DNA of 64,000 bases, from positions 62,001-126,000 of the forward strand of contig CAVPDE010000005.1 of the NCBI GenBank assembly GCA_963702565.1, read 5' to 3'. The position numbers and the translations under genes were made by a program. This stretch comes from CAVPDE01 sp963702565 (GTDB taxonomy: Bacteria > Desulfobacterota > DSM-4660 > Desulfatiglandales > HGW-15). Of the stretch, positions 49,610-58,096 are shown piece after piece (within the stretch, counting starts at the first letter, position 1; every line of letters begins with the position of its first letter). The notes under the pieces were generated by a model. It was not told the origin of the DNA. It made no database searches and was given only the letters and a program-made list of their open reading frames with translations.

Positions 49610-50353
49610 ATGAAGATCATTTTTCTCGGCACAAACGGCTGGTATGACACCCAAACCGGCAACACCCTTTCCATTCTCATCGCCACCCGGGAGCACAACA
49701 TCGTGCTCGATGCGGGAAACGGGTTCACGAAACTGGACAGGGTCCTGTCCAATTCGCATCCTATCTTTCTTTTCCTGAGCCACTTTCACCTTGATCACCT
49801 CATCGGCCTTCACACGCTTTTCAAGTTCTCCTTCAGCCAGAAGCTCACGCTGTCGGGTCCGAGGGGCACGGAAAAAGTACTCAGGGCTCTCCTCAAGCAG
49901 CCTTTCACCGCCCCGCTCGACCGCCTGTCCTACGAGACGGAAATTCTTGAACTGCCGGGCAGCGAAGATCGTTTTCCTTTCCCTGTGAAAGCTATGGACC
50001 TGGTTCACCCTCCCCTGTCCATGGGATATCGATTCCTGCTGGAAGGGAAAAAGATCGCCTATTGCCCGGACACGGGCTACTGCGAGAACGCGGTGACGTT
50101 GGCTAAAGACGCGGATATTCTCATTTCCGAGTGCTCCTTCCTGCCCGGTGAGCACAGTGCGGACTGGCCCCACCTGAATCCCCAGTTTGCCGCAAGAATT
50201 GCGGTGGAGGCAGGAGCCGGCCGCCTGGCCCTGGTGCACTTCGATGCGGCCAAATACACGAGCATGGAGTTGAGAAAGAAAGCGGAAAAAGAAGCCCAGA
50301 AGATTTTTCCGAACACCTTTGCGTGTGAGGATGACCAAGTCGTGGAACTGTGA
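49610..50353 (+). CDS. RNase Z-like MBL-fold protein
   Basis: A 247-residue metallo-beta-lactamase-fold protein beginning MKIIFLGTNGWYDTQTGNT, as in the RNase Z/ElaC group. The metal motif is LSHFHLDHLIGL, with PDTGYCENAV, SECSFLPGEHSADWPHLNP and ALVHFDAAKY following. It lacks a clear exosite arm. It may process RNA or act on phosphodiesters; not certain. ATG 49610 is preferred to the longer frame from 49523, which overlaps the cyclophilin gene. Confidence 0.75.
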   Translation: MKIIFLGTNGWYDTQTGNTLSILIATREHNIVLDAGNGFTKLDRVLSNSHPIFLFLSHFHLDHLIGLHTLFKFSFSQKLTLSGPRGTEKVLRALLKQPFTAPLDRLSYETEILELPGSEDRFPFPVKAMDLVHPPLSMGYRFLLEGKKIAYCPDTGYCENAVTLAKDADILISECSFLPGEHSADWPHLNPQFAARIAVEAGAGRLALVHFDAAKYTSMELRKKAEKEAQKIFPNTFACEDDQVVEL

Positions 50354-50419
50354 AGACGAAGGCATTCCCTTTCTTCAACTTGGTGAGCCTTGGACCTTAG
50401 TTCGGTTCAAGGCAGGACG

Positions 50420-50644
50420 GTGAGCCGTGTGAAAGAAAAACTTCGCTATCCTTATGACAGGCGTTCCGGGACTGACCGCCGCAAGAAAAAGCGAACCGAA
50501 GAAGGTCCGGACACCGGAGTGGACAGGCGGAGCGGCCGAGAGCAGAGGCTCTGGAGCGAGAGACGAAAAGGATGGGGTAAAGCGGAGGACTGGTCCAGTG
50601 TCTGGTCAGAACTCCACGCGGACAAGGAGGAACCTACCGAGTAG
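50420..50644 (+). CDS. small Arg-rich protein with DRRSG repeats
   Basis: A 74-residue strongly basic product. The motif DRRSGTDRRKKK is repeated as DRRSGREQR, a pattern often seen in deltaproteobacterial small proteins and linkers. No fold or family assigned; an RNA or nucleic-acid contact is possible. The start is taken at GTG 50420, after GGCAGGAC; the frame also opens at TTG 50390. Confidence 0.5.
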   Translation: MSRVKEKLRYPYDRRSGTDRRKKKRTEEGPDTGVDRRSGREQRLWSERRKGWGKAEDWSSVWSELHADKEEPTE

Positions 50645-50670
50645 AAATGCGGTCAGGCGGCCGGCCCAGA

Positions 50671-51672
50671 TCAAAACCACTGATCCCCAGTTTTCATCCG
50701 AACCATTTCCACGAAGGTTTCAAGCCGGATGGCGGTGCGGCTGTCGATTTTTCCGGGTTTGTCTCCTTCGATCGTCAGCATCGGCAGTTCAAGGCTCTCT
50801 CTGAGGAGGATGTCGTAGATCTGCCGGAAGCAGAAGGTCTGGGTGTAGTGAATCAGGCCGTCCAGCTTTCTTTCCTCGATCGCCTTGCGGATATCGTCCA
50901 ACCTGCCCCGGATGCCGTAAGGATAGGTGTAGTTCAAATACTGATCCACGAGATCTCCCTCTTCAAAAGGCATGCTGAACTGCCGCTGAATCTCATTGAA
51001 CACGACTCTTGCCCCCACCGATTCGAGAAATTCATAAAGATCGCTGAAAATTGGCGGAACCCCGAGATAGCCGAGCCTAATGCAGCCTTCTGAAGGCGAC
51101 CTTTCCGTAACCTCGCGCAGAAAGAGATCCAGTTCTTTTTCGTAGGCCTCCGGATCTGATTTGAAGTCCGAACTCGAGACCAGAAAGAGGTGATTCTCAT
51201 AGCCGGAGACCCGGTTTTCCTCGTAGGTGAGCCGGTCCAGTTTCTGCAGCTTTTGCCGGATCGTGCTGAGCCTGGCTCTGACCCTTTCGACCTCACTCCA
51301 AGGCGCACCCAGGGCTCGGCTCAAGTTCTCCATCTGCCCTCTGAGAAGTTCGCGATCGCGGCTGAGGGGAAAATCAAAGGGGATCACTTTCACCCCTCTC
51401 CTCTCGAGAACTTCGGCGAGTGCCGTCGTGTTGCTGCAGTCCCCGCCGGTCACGGCAATCACGCAGGGAACGTGCCGCTCCAGCGTCACCGAGTATATCC
51501 CTTTGATCCACGCACAGATGTTGTGGGCGAATCCCGCCTGTTCGGCTTGCTGTATGAGCTTTTCCGGAGATCGGGAAGTGATGAAAATGTTGTTGAGATC
51601 CAGAGGGATGCACCCTGCAGCAAGGACGATCTCAACCGGGATCGTAGAGGTCAGTCCGATGATGGAATTCAA
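50671..51672 (-). CDS. HgdB-like 2-hydroxyacyl-CoA dehydratase subunit
   Basis: A 333-residue protein of the 2-hydroxyacyl-CoA dehydratase D-component family. Marks are GLTSTIPVEIVLAAGCIPLDLNN, HNICAWIKG, VTGGDCSNTTAL, and HYTQTFCFRQIYDILL with PMLTIEGDKPGKIDSRTAIR. The Cys residues are those that bind a 4Fe-4S cluster. Neither the second subunit nor the ATP-dependent activase is adjacent, so the gene may be a stand-alone homologue (as with benzoyl-CoA reductase-like orphans). It lies 7 bases after the phosphatase gene. Confidence 0.83.
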   Translation of the reverse strand: MNSIIGLTSTIPVEIVLAAGCIPLDLNNIFITSRSPEKLIQQAEQAGFAHNICAWIKGIYSVTLERHVPCVIAVTGGDCSNTTALAEVLERRGVKVIPFDFPLSRDRELLRGQMENLSRALGAPWSEVERVRARLSTIRQKLQKLDRLTYEENRVSGYENHLFLVSSSDFKSDPEAYEKELDLFLREVTERSPSEGCIRLGYLGVPPIFSDLYEFLESVGARVVFNEIQRQFSMPFEEGDLVDQYLNYTYPYGIRGRLDDIRKAIEERKLDGLIHYTQTFCFRQIYDILLRESLELPMLTIEGDKPGKIDSRTAIRLETFVEMVRMKTGDQWF

Positions 51673-51679
51673 GGCTTCC

Positions 51680-52330
51680 TCACGCCTCCACGAAGTGAAA
51701 TTTCATGGAGGGCAGTTCGAGACAGGTCAGCCTGTTTCCGTAAACAGCGCCAGTGTCCAAGCCGATCTTGTTCTCCATGATGAGGGGTTGGGCAAAGGGC
51801 GTGTGGCCGAAGATCACTCGCTTGCCGAAATAGTAGTTAGAGAAAATGAAGGTATCCCTGATCCACAGAAGATCCTCGGGGTTTTGGCTCTCGATGGGGA
51901 CGCCGGGCCTCAGGCCCGCGTGAACCACATAGTAGTCCTCCAGTTCGATGAGGAGTTTGAGAGAACGGAAAAACGCCAGGTGATCATCGGGGATCAGAAA
52001 CCCTCCATATTTTTGCTGCTCGGATCGGTAGCTGTTGAGGGTTGCCACGCCTCCGTTCAGGAAGAAGGTGTTCATGTCCTTCCCGTCCATAAAATCAAGA
52101 AGGATCCGTTCGTGGTTCCCCATAAGGCATTCCACTCGCTCGGAGACTTTCGAGATTTCAATAACGTAGTCGACGACCCCTTTGGATTGCGAACCCCGGT
52201 CAATGAAATCGCCCAGGAAAATGAGCCGGTCCGCCTCGGGGCTCCACCCAATAGAGCCCATGAGCCTCTTCAGCATATCGAGGCACCCGTGAACATCCCC
52301 TACAATGAATGTTTTTCCGCTGGCACTCAT
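51680..52330 (-). CDS. calcineurin-like metallophosphoesterase (PrpA-type)
   Basis: A 216-residue phosphatase. Metal motifs GDVHGC, GDFIDRG and GNHERIL are intact, and HTPFAQP holds a later His. This resembles bacterial Ser/Thr phosphatases PrpA/PrpB or ApaH-like enzymes. ATG overlaps the radical SAM stop (ATGA), so the three genes 53265 to 50671 are one operon. Confidence 0.88.
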   Translation of the reverse strand: MSASGKTFIVGDVHGCLDMLKRLMGSIGWSPEADRLIFLGDFIDRGSQSKGVVDYVIEISKVSERVECLMGNHERILLDFMDGKDMNTFFLNGGVATLNSYRSEQQKYGGFLIPDDHLAFFRSLKLLIELEDYYVVHAGLRPGVPIESQNPEDLLWIRDTFIFSNYYFGKRVIFGHTPFAQPLIMENKIGLDTGAVYGNRLTCLELPSMKFHFVEA

Positions 52331-53265
52331 CGCGTTAAGATCAGTCGGATTCCCTCCCTTTTGTCCAGGCGCTCAAGGCCCGCTCTCTTGGCGGCGTTCA
52401 CGGCGTCCCTGTATTCCTTCGAGTGGAGTCGGCGATTGATGAACTCATCCCCGTGCGCGCTCCCGCAAGGCCTGTACTGGTCCATCACGTTGACGTAGGT
52501 GTTTGGGGAGATCTCCTTGGCCAGGAACTCCATGACCTCTTCCGTCCCGGCCACCTGGTTCGGCATAACCAGGTGCCTCACCAACAGTCCCCTGTAGGCA
52601 ACGCCCCGTTCATCCAGGGCCAAGTCGCCCACCTGCCGGTGCATCTCGCGGATGGCGGCACTCGCCACCTCCCTGTAATCCGGCGCTTCACAATATCGCT
52701 CTGCCCAACGGTTGTCCCAGAACTTGAAATCCGGCATGTAAATGTCGAAAATCCCATCAAGAAGCTCGAGGGTTTCCCGGCTGTCGTAGCCGCTGGAGTT
52801 GTACACCAGCGGCACCCTGAGACCTCTTTCGATGGCGTGGGGAAGGGCCTCGAGAATCTGGGGAACCACGTGGGTGGGGGTCACAAAGTTGATGTTGTGG
52901 CACCCGGCCTGACTGAGTTGAACCATCACGAGCGCCATCTGCTCAGGCCCCACTTCAGCCCGCTCCTTGCCGCGGCTGATCTCATAGTTCTGGCAAAAGC
53001 TGCACAAAAGATTGCACGAACTGATAAAGATCGTTCCTGAGCCGAAGCTTCCCACAAGGGGAGATTCTTCTCCGAAGTGGGCATTGGCGCTGGCCACTGC
53101 GGCTTTCCTGCCTGTCTCACAAAACCCCACTTCCCCCTTCAGCCGATGGGCCTCGCAGGCCCGGGGGCAAAGCCGGCAGGGTTCGAGAAGAGCGAACGCC
53201 TTCCGAACCCTTTGCTTCAAGACCCCTTCGGAGTGCAGTCTCAAGTACGACGGCTCAAAGCTCAT
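52327..53265 (-). CDS. radical SAM protein, PflA-related (COG1313)
   Basis: A 312-residue radical SAM enzyme. The cluster motif SSCNLLCSFCQNYEIS (CxxxCxxC) is preceded by a Cys-rich segment CRLCPRACEAHRLKGEVGFC, as in proteins annotated as pyruvate formate-lyase activating-enzyme related. GSGTIFIS, NFVTPTH and YNSSGYDSRETL are also typical. No glycyl-radical enzyme is adjacent. ATG 53265 (MSFEPSYLRLH) is favoured over 53301 because homology starts there, though neither has a clear ribosome site. Confidence 0.82.
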   Translation of the reverse strand: MSFEPSYLRLHSEGVLKQRVRKAFALLEPCRLCPRACEAHRLKGEVGFCETGRKAAVASANAHFGEESPLVGSFGSGTIFISSCNLLCSFCQNYEISRGKERAEVGPEQMALVMVQLSQAGCHNINFVTPTHVVPQILEALPHAIERGLRVPLVYNSSGYDSRETLELLDGIFDIYMPDFKFWDNRWAERYCEAPDYREVASAAIREMHRQVGDLALDERGVAYRGLLVRHLVMPNQVAGTEEVMEFLAKEISPNTYVNVMDQYRPCGSAHGDEFINRRLHSKEYRDAVNAAKRAGLERLDKREGIRLILTR

Positions 53266-53355
53266 GCCAGGACTCAAAAAAATAACCCCTCGTGGAATCA
53301 TCCGCCTTGACCACGGTAAAGCGGGAACCAGAGGGGATGGGAAATCAGGAAACGT

Positions 53356-54060
53356 TTAATCTCTTCTCTGACCGAAAATGCTCAGGAGCATCAGGAACAG
53401 GTTGATGAAGTCGAGGTACAGGGAAAGGGCTCCCAGAATCGCTCCCTTTCGAATGATCGCTCCATCAAGGTTTGCCGGTTGGGTCATGGCCATGTTCTTG
53501 ATCTTCTGGGTGTCATAAGCGGTGAGGCCTATGAAAATGAAGACGCCGATATAGCTGATGATCGCGCTTGCGGCGCTGCTCTGCAGGAAAAGATTGACCA
53601 GGGAGGCGATGACAATGCCGATCAGGCCCATCATCATAAAGCCCCCAAGGGAGGTCAGATCTTTTTTGGTCGTCCACCCGTAGAGGCTACATGCAATAAA
53701 CGTGGCCGCGCAGACAAAGAAGGTGCTCACAATGGAGGCCTGAACATAAACCAGAAAAATCGAAGAAAGGGTCACCCCGTTAAGGCCGGAATAAATCACG
53801 AAAAGCGCCGTTGCCGTGCCCGCACTCATCCGATTCACCATTCCGGCGATGGCGAAAACAAGACCCAGTTCCGCAACGATCAACGCCATGAGCAAAAGAG
53901 GATTCCCGAAGACCAGGCGAAGAATGCTCTCACTGCTTGAAACGTAGTAGGCCACGAACCCCGTGAGGGCCAGACCGATTCCCATCCAGTTGTAGACACT
54001 TCTCACATAATCGCTGACAAGGACTTCGGCTCTTGTCTTTACAATAGTCTCTGTTCCCAT
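53356..54060 (-). CDS. Bax inhibitor-1/YccA-family membrane protein
   Basis: A 234-residue inner-membrane protein with seven hydrophobic segments. Family marks are VYNWMGIGLALTGFVAYYV, YSGLNGVTLSSIFLVY, FIFIGLTAYDTQKIK (conserved Asp) and LGALSLYLDFINLFLMLL. Members are linked to calcium leak and to FtsH regulation. ATG 54060 has GGAGG 9 bases upstream; the frame extends to 54087. Confidence 0.93.
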   Translation of the reverse strand: MGTETIVKTRAEVLVSDYVRSVYNWMGIGLALTGFVAYYVSSSESILRLVFGNPLLLMALIVAELGLVFAIAGMVNRMSAGTATALFVIYSGLNGVTLSSIFLVYVQASIVSTFFVCAATFIACSLYGWTTKKDLTSLGGFMMMGLIGIVIASLVNLFLQSSAASAIISYIGVFIFIGLTAYDTQKIKNMAMTQPANLDGAIIRKGAILGALSLYLDFINLFLMLLSIFGQRRD

Positions 54061-54219
54061 CGACTTAAACCTCCTTAACCTATTCATGAATAATATAAAC
54101 GAATATCAACAAACTGCAAGCCCGAAGTTTGGACCGCAACAGGGATCTTGCGAAAGGCACGGAAATCGTCTAGGCTCAGGAAAAACTCGGACTCCGCCCG
54201 CTCTCAGGAGGGATACCCC

Positions 54220-54561
54220 ATGAAGAGGAAGTCTGGTCTTTGGCTGGCCCTCTGCGTTCTTTTTGTCTTTTCAAGCTGGGTCGATGCAAAACCCACCGTC
54301 AAGTGCGATGTGATCAAGGTTTCGGAACATCAGCTGCTGGTGACATTCGAGTGGCGCGTCTCGATCTACTCGGACAAGGCGTGGGACGGATGCGACCTCA
54401 GGATTTCCTTTCAGGACAGCAAGGGCCAGGAGATCTATTTTGTAAAGGAAATCCTGAAGCTGAAGATCGGGCAGAACGAGTTTTCAGGGACGGACATCTG
54501 CAACCGGGATGTCTGGAAACGAGTGACCAAGTATCTGACCACTCTGGACTGCCAATTCTGA
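54220..54561 (+). CDS. small secreted protein
   Basis: A 113-residue product with a signal peptide (SGLWLALCVLFVFSSWVDA). The mature part is about 90 residues, mostly beta by appearance (HQLLVTFEWRVSIYS, QEIYFVKEILKLKIGQNEF), with four Cys likely paired in the periplasm. AGGAGGG precedes the ATG. No family recognised. Confidence 0.65.
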   Translation: MKRKSGLWLALCVLFVFSSWVDAKPTVKCDVIKVSEHQLLVTFEWRVSIYSDKAWDGCDLRISFQDSKGQEIYFVKEILKLKIGQNEFSGTDICNRDVWKRVTKYLTTLDCQF

Positions 54562-54578
54562 GTTTAAAGGCAAAACCC

Positions 54579-56081
54579 TCAGAGTCCCTGCAACGCGTAT
54601 TTCGAAATGAGGCGCGACAAGTAGGTTCTTTGGATGCCCATGGTCTTTGCGGCTCTGCTCCTGTTCCCATTGTGGTGCTTGAGATTGAGGGCAATGAATT
54701 CCTTCTTGAACCTGTCCTCCGCCTCCTTGAGGCTCAGGCCGACCTCCAGGGCAGGCGCATTCGTTTTCTCTCCTCCGATGGGCAGGTCCTCGGACAGGAC
54801 CTCTTTCCCGTTGCCCATGACGACGGCCCGCTCGATGGCATTTCTCAGTTCCCTCACATTGCCCGGCCAGTCATACTGAACGATTTTTTCCATGGCCCCC
54901 TTGGAGATTGGAAGCTCCAGAAACCCCCTTTCCTGCTTGAACATGTTGAGGAAGTAGTCGACCAGAAGCGCAATGTCATCGCGTCGTTCCCTAAGGGCGG
55001 GCATATGAATCTGCACCACGTTTAAGCGGTAATAAAGGTCTTCCCGGAATCTTCCTTCGCTCACCTCGCGGCTGATGTCTCGGTTGGTGGCGCATAGGAT
55101 TCTCACGTCCACGGTGATGGGGGTGCTCCCTCCCACGCGGTAGAACACTCCCTCCTGGAGCACCCCGAGGAGCTTGGCCTGCATGCCTTGCGTCATCTCC
55201 CCGATCTCGTCCAGGAAGAGCGTTCCCTCGTCCGCGAGTTCGAACTTCCCGGTCTTCCGGGTGAGGGCTCCGGTGAACGCGCCTTTTTCATATCCGAAAA
55301 GCTCGGCTTCCAGCAGGGTCTCGGGCAGAGCGGCGCAGTTGAGAATGATCAGAGGCTTGTCCTTTCTGGGACCCACGTAGTGAATGAGCCTGGCGAGGAG
55401 TTCCTTGCCTGTTCCGCTTTCGCCCAGGATCAACGTGCTCGTTCTTGAATTGGCCACTTTCAGGGCGTCTGAAATCGCCTTTTTCAGAATGGGACTGTCT
55501 CCGATGATCTGGTATTTTTTCCAGAGCTCTTCCTTGAGGTCTCTGTTCTCCCTCTGAACCTGGTTGATCTTTCTCGCATTGCTGATCGCCAGCGAGGCCA
55601 GCTCGGTAAAAACCGTGAGGGTCTTCATATCCCCGTTCTGAATGGGACTTCCGTCTTCCTTGTCGATGATCTCCACGACTCCGATGATCTCCTCCCCTAC
55701 TTTCATAGGCACACAGGCGATGGAGCGAGTCTGAAAACCGATGGATTCACTGATTTGCTTGTACCAGCGCGGATCACGGGTGACGTCCTGAATCAGAAGA
55801 GGTTCGCCGGTTTGAGCGACCGTCCCCGCGATTCCCTGCCCCAGGTTGATCTCATACTTTCGGAGCTCTTCCTTTCTTTCCCCGATGGCGACCTTGAAAT
55901 AGAGCTTCTTCGTTTTCGGGTCTAGAAGGAGCAAAGAGCTCGCTTTTGCCTGCATCATTTTTGTCGCCGTCTCAATGATCAGCTCAAGAAGGTTGTCCAG
56001 GTCAAGGACCGATGAAACCCAGTGAGAAATCTCTCGCAATCTATCGATCGTGGTCTCAGGGACCGTTGTTCTTGCGTTCAT
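54579..56081 (-). CDS. GAF-domain sigma-54-dependent activator
   Basis: A 500-residue enhancer-binding protein. GAF domain about 15-185 (SSLLLLDPKTKKLYFKVAIG, LGQGIAGTVAQTGEPLLIQD). The AAA+ domain has Walker A LGESGTGKELLAR, the sigma-54 contact GAFTGA, Walker B GTLFLDEIGEM and the arginine-finger region FREDLYYRLNV. A Fis-type helix-turn-helix ends it (NRSRAAKTMGIQRTYLSRLISKY). The GAF domain likely senses a small molecule. It has no adjacent kinase or target gene. Confidence 0.94.
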   Translation of the reverse strand: MNARTTVPETTIDRLREISHWVSSVLDLDNLLELIIETATKMMQAKASSLLLLDPKTKKLYFKVAIGERKEELRKYEINLGQGIAGTVAQTGEPLLIQDVTRDPRWYKQISESIGFQTRSIACVPMKVGEEIIGVVEIIDKEDGSPIQNGDMKTLTVFTELASLAISNARKINQVQRENRDLKEELWKKYQIIGDSPILKKAISDALKVANSRTSTLILGESGTGKELLARLIHYVGPRKDKPLIILNCAALPETLLEAELFGYEKGAFTGALTRKTGKFELADEGTLFLDEIGEMTQGMQAKLLGVLQEGVFYRVGGSTPITVDVRILCATNRDISREVSEGRFREDLYYRLNVVQIHMPALRERRDDIALLVDYFLNMFKQERGFLELPISKGAMEKIVQYDWPGNVRELRNAIERAVVMGNGKEVLSEDLPIGGEKTNAPALEVGLSLKEAEDRFKKEFIALNLKHHNGNRSRAAKTMGIQRTYLSRLISKYALQGL

Positions 56082-56114
56082 GTCTATCTCCTCGCGTAAC
56101 TTTAGACGCCTATA

Positions 56115-56143
56115 TTATAGCCAGCGAAAATGCGAATGTATAC
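56115..56143 (-). promoter_or_regulatory. promoter of the sigma-54 activator gene
   Basis: On the minus strand a consensus-like TATAAT lies near 56115-56120 (within CTATAATATAGG), with a weak TATACA about 17 bases upstream. Confidence 0.5.
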
Positions 56144-56175
56144 TTTTTTGTTTTCATTGCGAGATAAAAGTATAC
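56138..56175. promoter_or_regulatory. 10-bp inverted repeat GTATACTTTT / AAAAGTATAC
   Basis: GTATACTTTT (56138-56147) and AAAAGTATAC (56166-56175) are exact complements, with 18 bases between, overlapping the -35 region of the sigma-54 activator gene. It is a good candidate operator. The remaining 340 bases to 56512 are AT-rich and hold nothing I recognise. Confidence 0.5.
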
Positions 56176-56512
56176 CTGCATGCATTAGCGTATGTTTATA
56201 GACAAAAAACGCATCGATTGTTGATCTAGAGTATATAATAATTAGCGATCTTAAATTATGATGAGCCATTTCAGGACATGTATATTATCTTTATGCACAC
56301 GCAAGACAGCCCATATACGAGTCTAATACCTCTCCTCTCCGTATCCATCGCAGCACGCTTCGATGTGAAGCCAGCTCGGACGAATAAAATTGAAGGCCGG
56401 ATATGCTAAACGATTTCGGATGAATACAGTAACCCGGCAAAGGATCTCTCGCGGGGCACAAGCTTTGCTTCCTTAAGGAGGGAACGGAGAGGTTTTCAGG
56501 ACAGCCTTTTGG

Positions 56513-57424
56513 ATGGAAGCGTCCATGTCTGAAGTACAACACGTTCGTTCCCTGGTGAGGCAAGCTGCACTTTATCGAGCACAGGGTCTGTTTGCCGAAT
56601 CACGGGGAAAGTATCAGGAGATTCTCTCTTTTCTGGGAAGCAATCAGCAATTCCAGAATGTTGAGAAGCTTGTCAAAGCAGTCAGAGAGCGACTTCAGGA
56701 TGTGGAGAGAGACATCGCAGAGATCCGAAGTGTACCTACCACGCCGGATTTATCCCCTCAGATCCAGAACCTCATCAAGAAACTATTCACTTTTTCCAAG
56801 ACAAAGGAGGTCGGAGCTATTGAAGGCGCCATGGCTCTGGCAAAGTTCGGCCAGTTCGAAGAAGCTGTCAACGAACTCCAAAAACTCCTGAAGGAGGGCG
56901 TCCTTCCCACGGTGACAGCCAAAAACATTTTGCGATGTTACCTTTCGCTTTCTTTGCCTCAAGCAGCGATCGCACAGTTCAAGGAATGGATGCGGAATGA
57001 GACTCTTTCCAGGCAGGATCTGAAGTACGTGCGCGATTTTCTTGTCAGCTCCCTGACAAATAAAGGAATCAAAGACGTGGTCCCTGAGCTTTCAGGAAAA
57101 ATCCAGACTTCAGTGAAGAGCCAAGATGATTTCTTGGATATATCCTCCATTAAGATCCACTTTCATGACGGCATAAGGCACAGGTACGCTGTAGAATTAG
57201 ATGTCATTTATCAGGTTGGGGGTCTGACGAGCATTGTTGTCTCTTCTGCTGATCGGGCTTTACTCGACAGCTTAAAACTTGGAAAAACACTGCACGATAT
57301 CCAGTATTATACTCCTGTTACTGTGTTTAGGGGATCTGGCATTGTCTCAAGGAAATCCATTATCGAAAAAGGGCCTAGAAAAGGTAGTTACCTGATCGAT
57401 ATCGCAATGGTTGAAGAGAAATGA
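56513..57424 (+). CDS. TPR-like protein of unknown function
   Basis: A 303-residue protein. The first half looks like helical repeats (LVRQAALYRAQGLFAESRGKYQEIL, AMALAKFGQFEEAVNELQKLL, LRCYLSLSLPQAAIAQFKEWM). The last 100 residues, starting near DISSIKIHFHDGIRHRY, are beta-rich and unrecognised. It has no signal peptide. The composition is more AT-rich than its neighbours. The gene ends where the integrase remnant begins, so it may have arrived with the element. The start is ATG 56513, or 56525; neither has a good ribosome site. Confidence 0.6.
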   Translation: MEASMSEVQHVRSLVRQAALYRAQGLFAESRGKYQEILSFLGSNQQFQNVEKLVKAVRERLQDVERDIAEIRSVPTTPDLSPQIQNLIKKLFTFSKTKEVGAIEGAMALAKFGQFEEAVNELQKLLKEGVLPTVTAKNILRCYLSLSLPQAAIAQFKEWMRNETLSRQDLKYVRDFLVSSLTNKGIKDVVPELSGKIQTSVKSQDDFLDISSIKIHFHDGIRHRYAVELDVIYQVGGLTSIVVSSADRALLDSLKLGKTLHDIQYYTPVTVFRGSGIVSRKSIIEKGPRKGSYLIDIAMVEEK

Positions 57425-57440
57425 AATAAATCTTTCAAGC

Positions 57441-57971
57441 TTGGAACCTGGGACCACGAAGAACGACAAAGGCAGAACGGTTTACCTCGATGATGAAATG
57501 CTGGATATGCTGAAGAAACCACTTTCACAGAGAAGGCTTGATACACCCTACGTCTTCCTGAGAGATGGAGCACCTATCAAGAGCTTCAGGAAAGCATGGG
57601 ATTCAGCTTGCATCGAAGCTGGACTCTGTGAAGTTCTTAAGGACGAGCAAGGCAACCCCGTTGTGGTCAAGGATAAGAAAGGGAATGAGAAGGTGGTTAA
57701 GGTATCCACAAAGCTTTTCCACGATCTGCGGAGAACGGCAATCAGGAACCTTGTCCGCTCTGGTGTGCCTGAAACCGTATGCATGGCCATCAGTGGGTAC
57801 AGGACACGCTCTGTTTTTCAGCGGTATGACATCACCTCTGATCGGGATTTGATGGAGGCCACGGAGAAGCGGAAAGCTTACATAGAGGGGCAAGAACAGA
57901 GCGTCACGGGCAAAGTTTCGGGCAAAGTGATACCCTTCCAGCAAAAAGAGGCTAACCAAAGTGCTGGTTAA
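57441..57971 (+). pseudogene. C-terminal remnant of a tyrosine recombinase (integrase)
   Basis: From about 57441 the frame reads LEPGTTKNDKGRTVYLDD, then PYVFLRDGAPIKSFRKAW, FHDLRRTAIRNLVRSGVPET and SGYRTRSVFQRYDI. This is the catalytic domain of a phage-type integrase, with the HxLR box and the Tyr nucleophile. The N-terminal core-binding domain and catalytic Arg I are gone; the frame upstream is fused to unrelated sequence. The usual GH before the Tyr is GY here. It ends 14 bases before tRNA-Arg, the classic place for an integrase, so an integrative element once sat on the left side of this tRNA and has decayed. Confidence 0.8.
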
Positions 57972-57985
57972 CCCCTTGATTTCAT

Positions 57986-58062
57986 TGGCGCGCCTGCCGC
58001 GACTCGAACGCGGGGCCTGCGGATTAGAAGTCCGCTGCTCTATCCATCTGAGCTACAGGCGC
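57986..58062 (-). tRNA. tRNA-Arg (anticodon TCT)
   Basis: A 77-base tRNA with encoded CCA. Acceptor GCGCCTG, anticodon arm GCGGACTTCTAATCCGC (anticodon TCT, decoding AGA), T arm CCGCGTTCGAGTCGCGG. The 3' end faces the integrase remnant. Confidence 0.97.
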
Positions 58063-58096
58063 TTTCTCCCACTTTAACAAACCGGAGAAGAGAATT

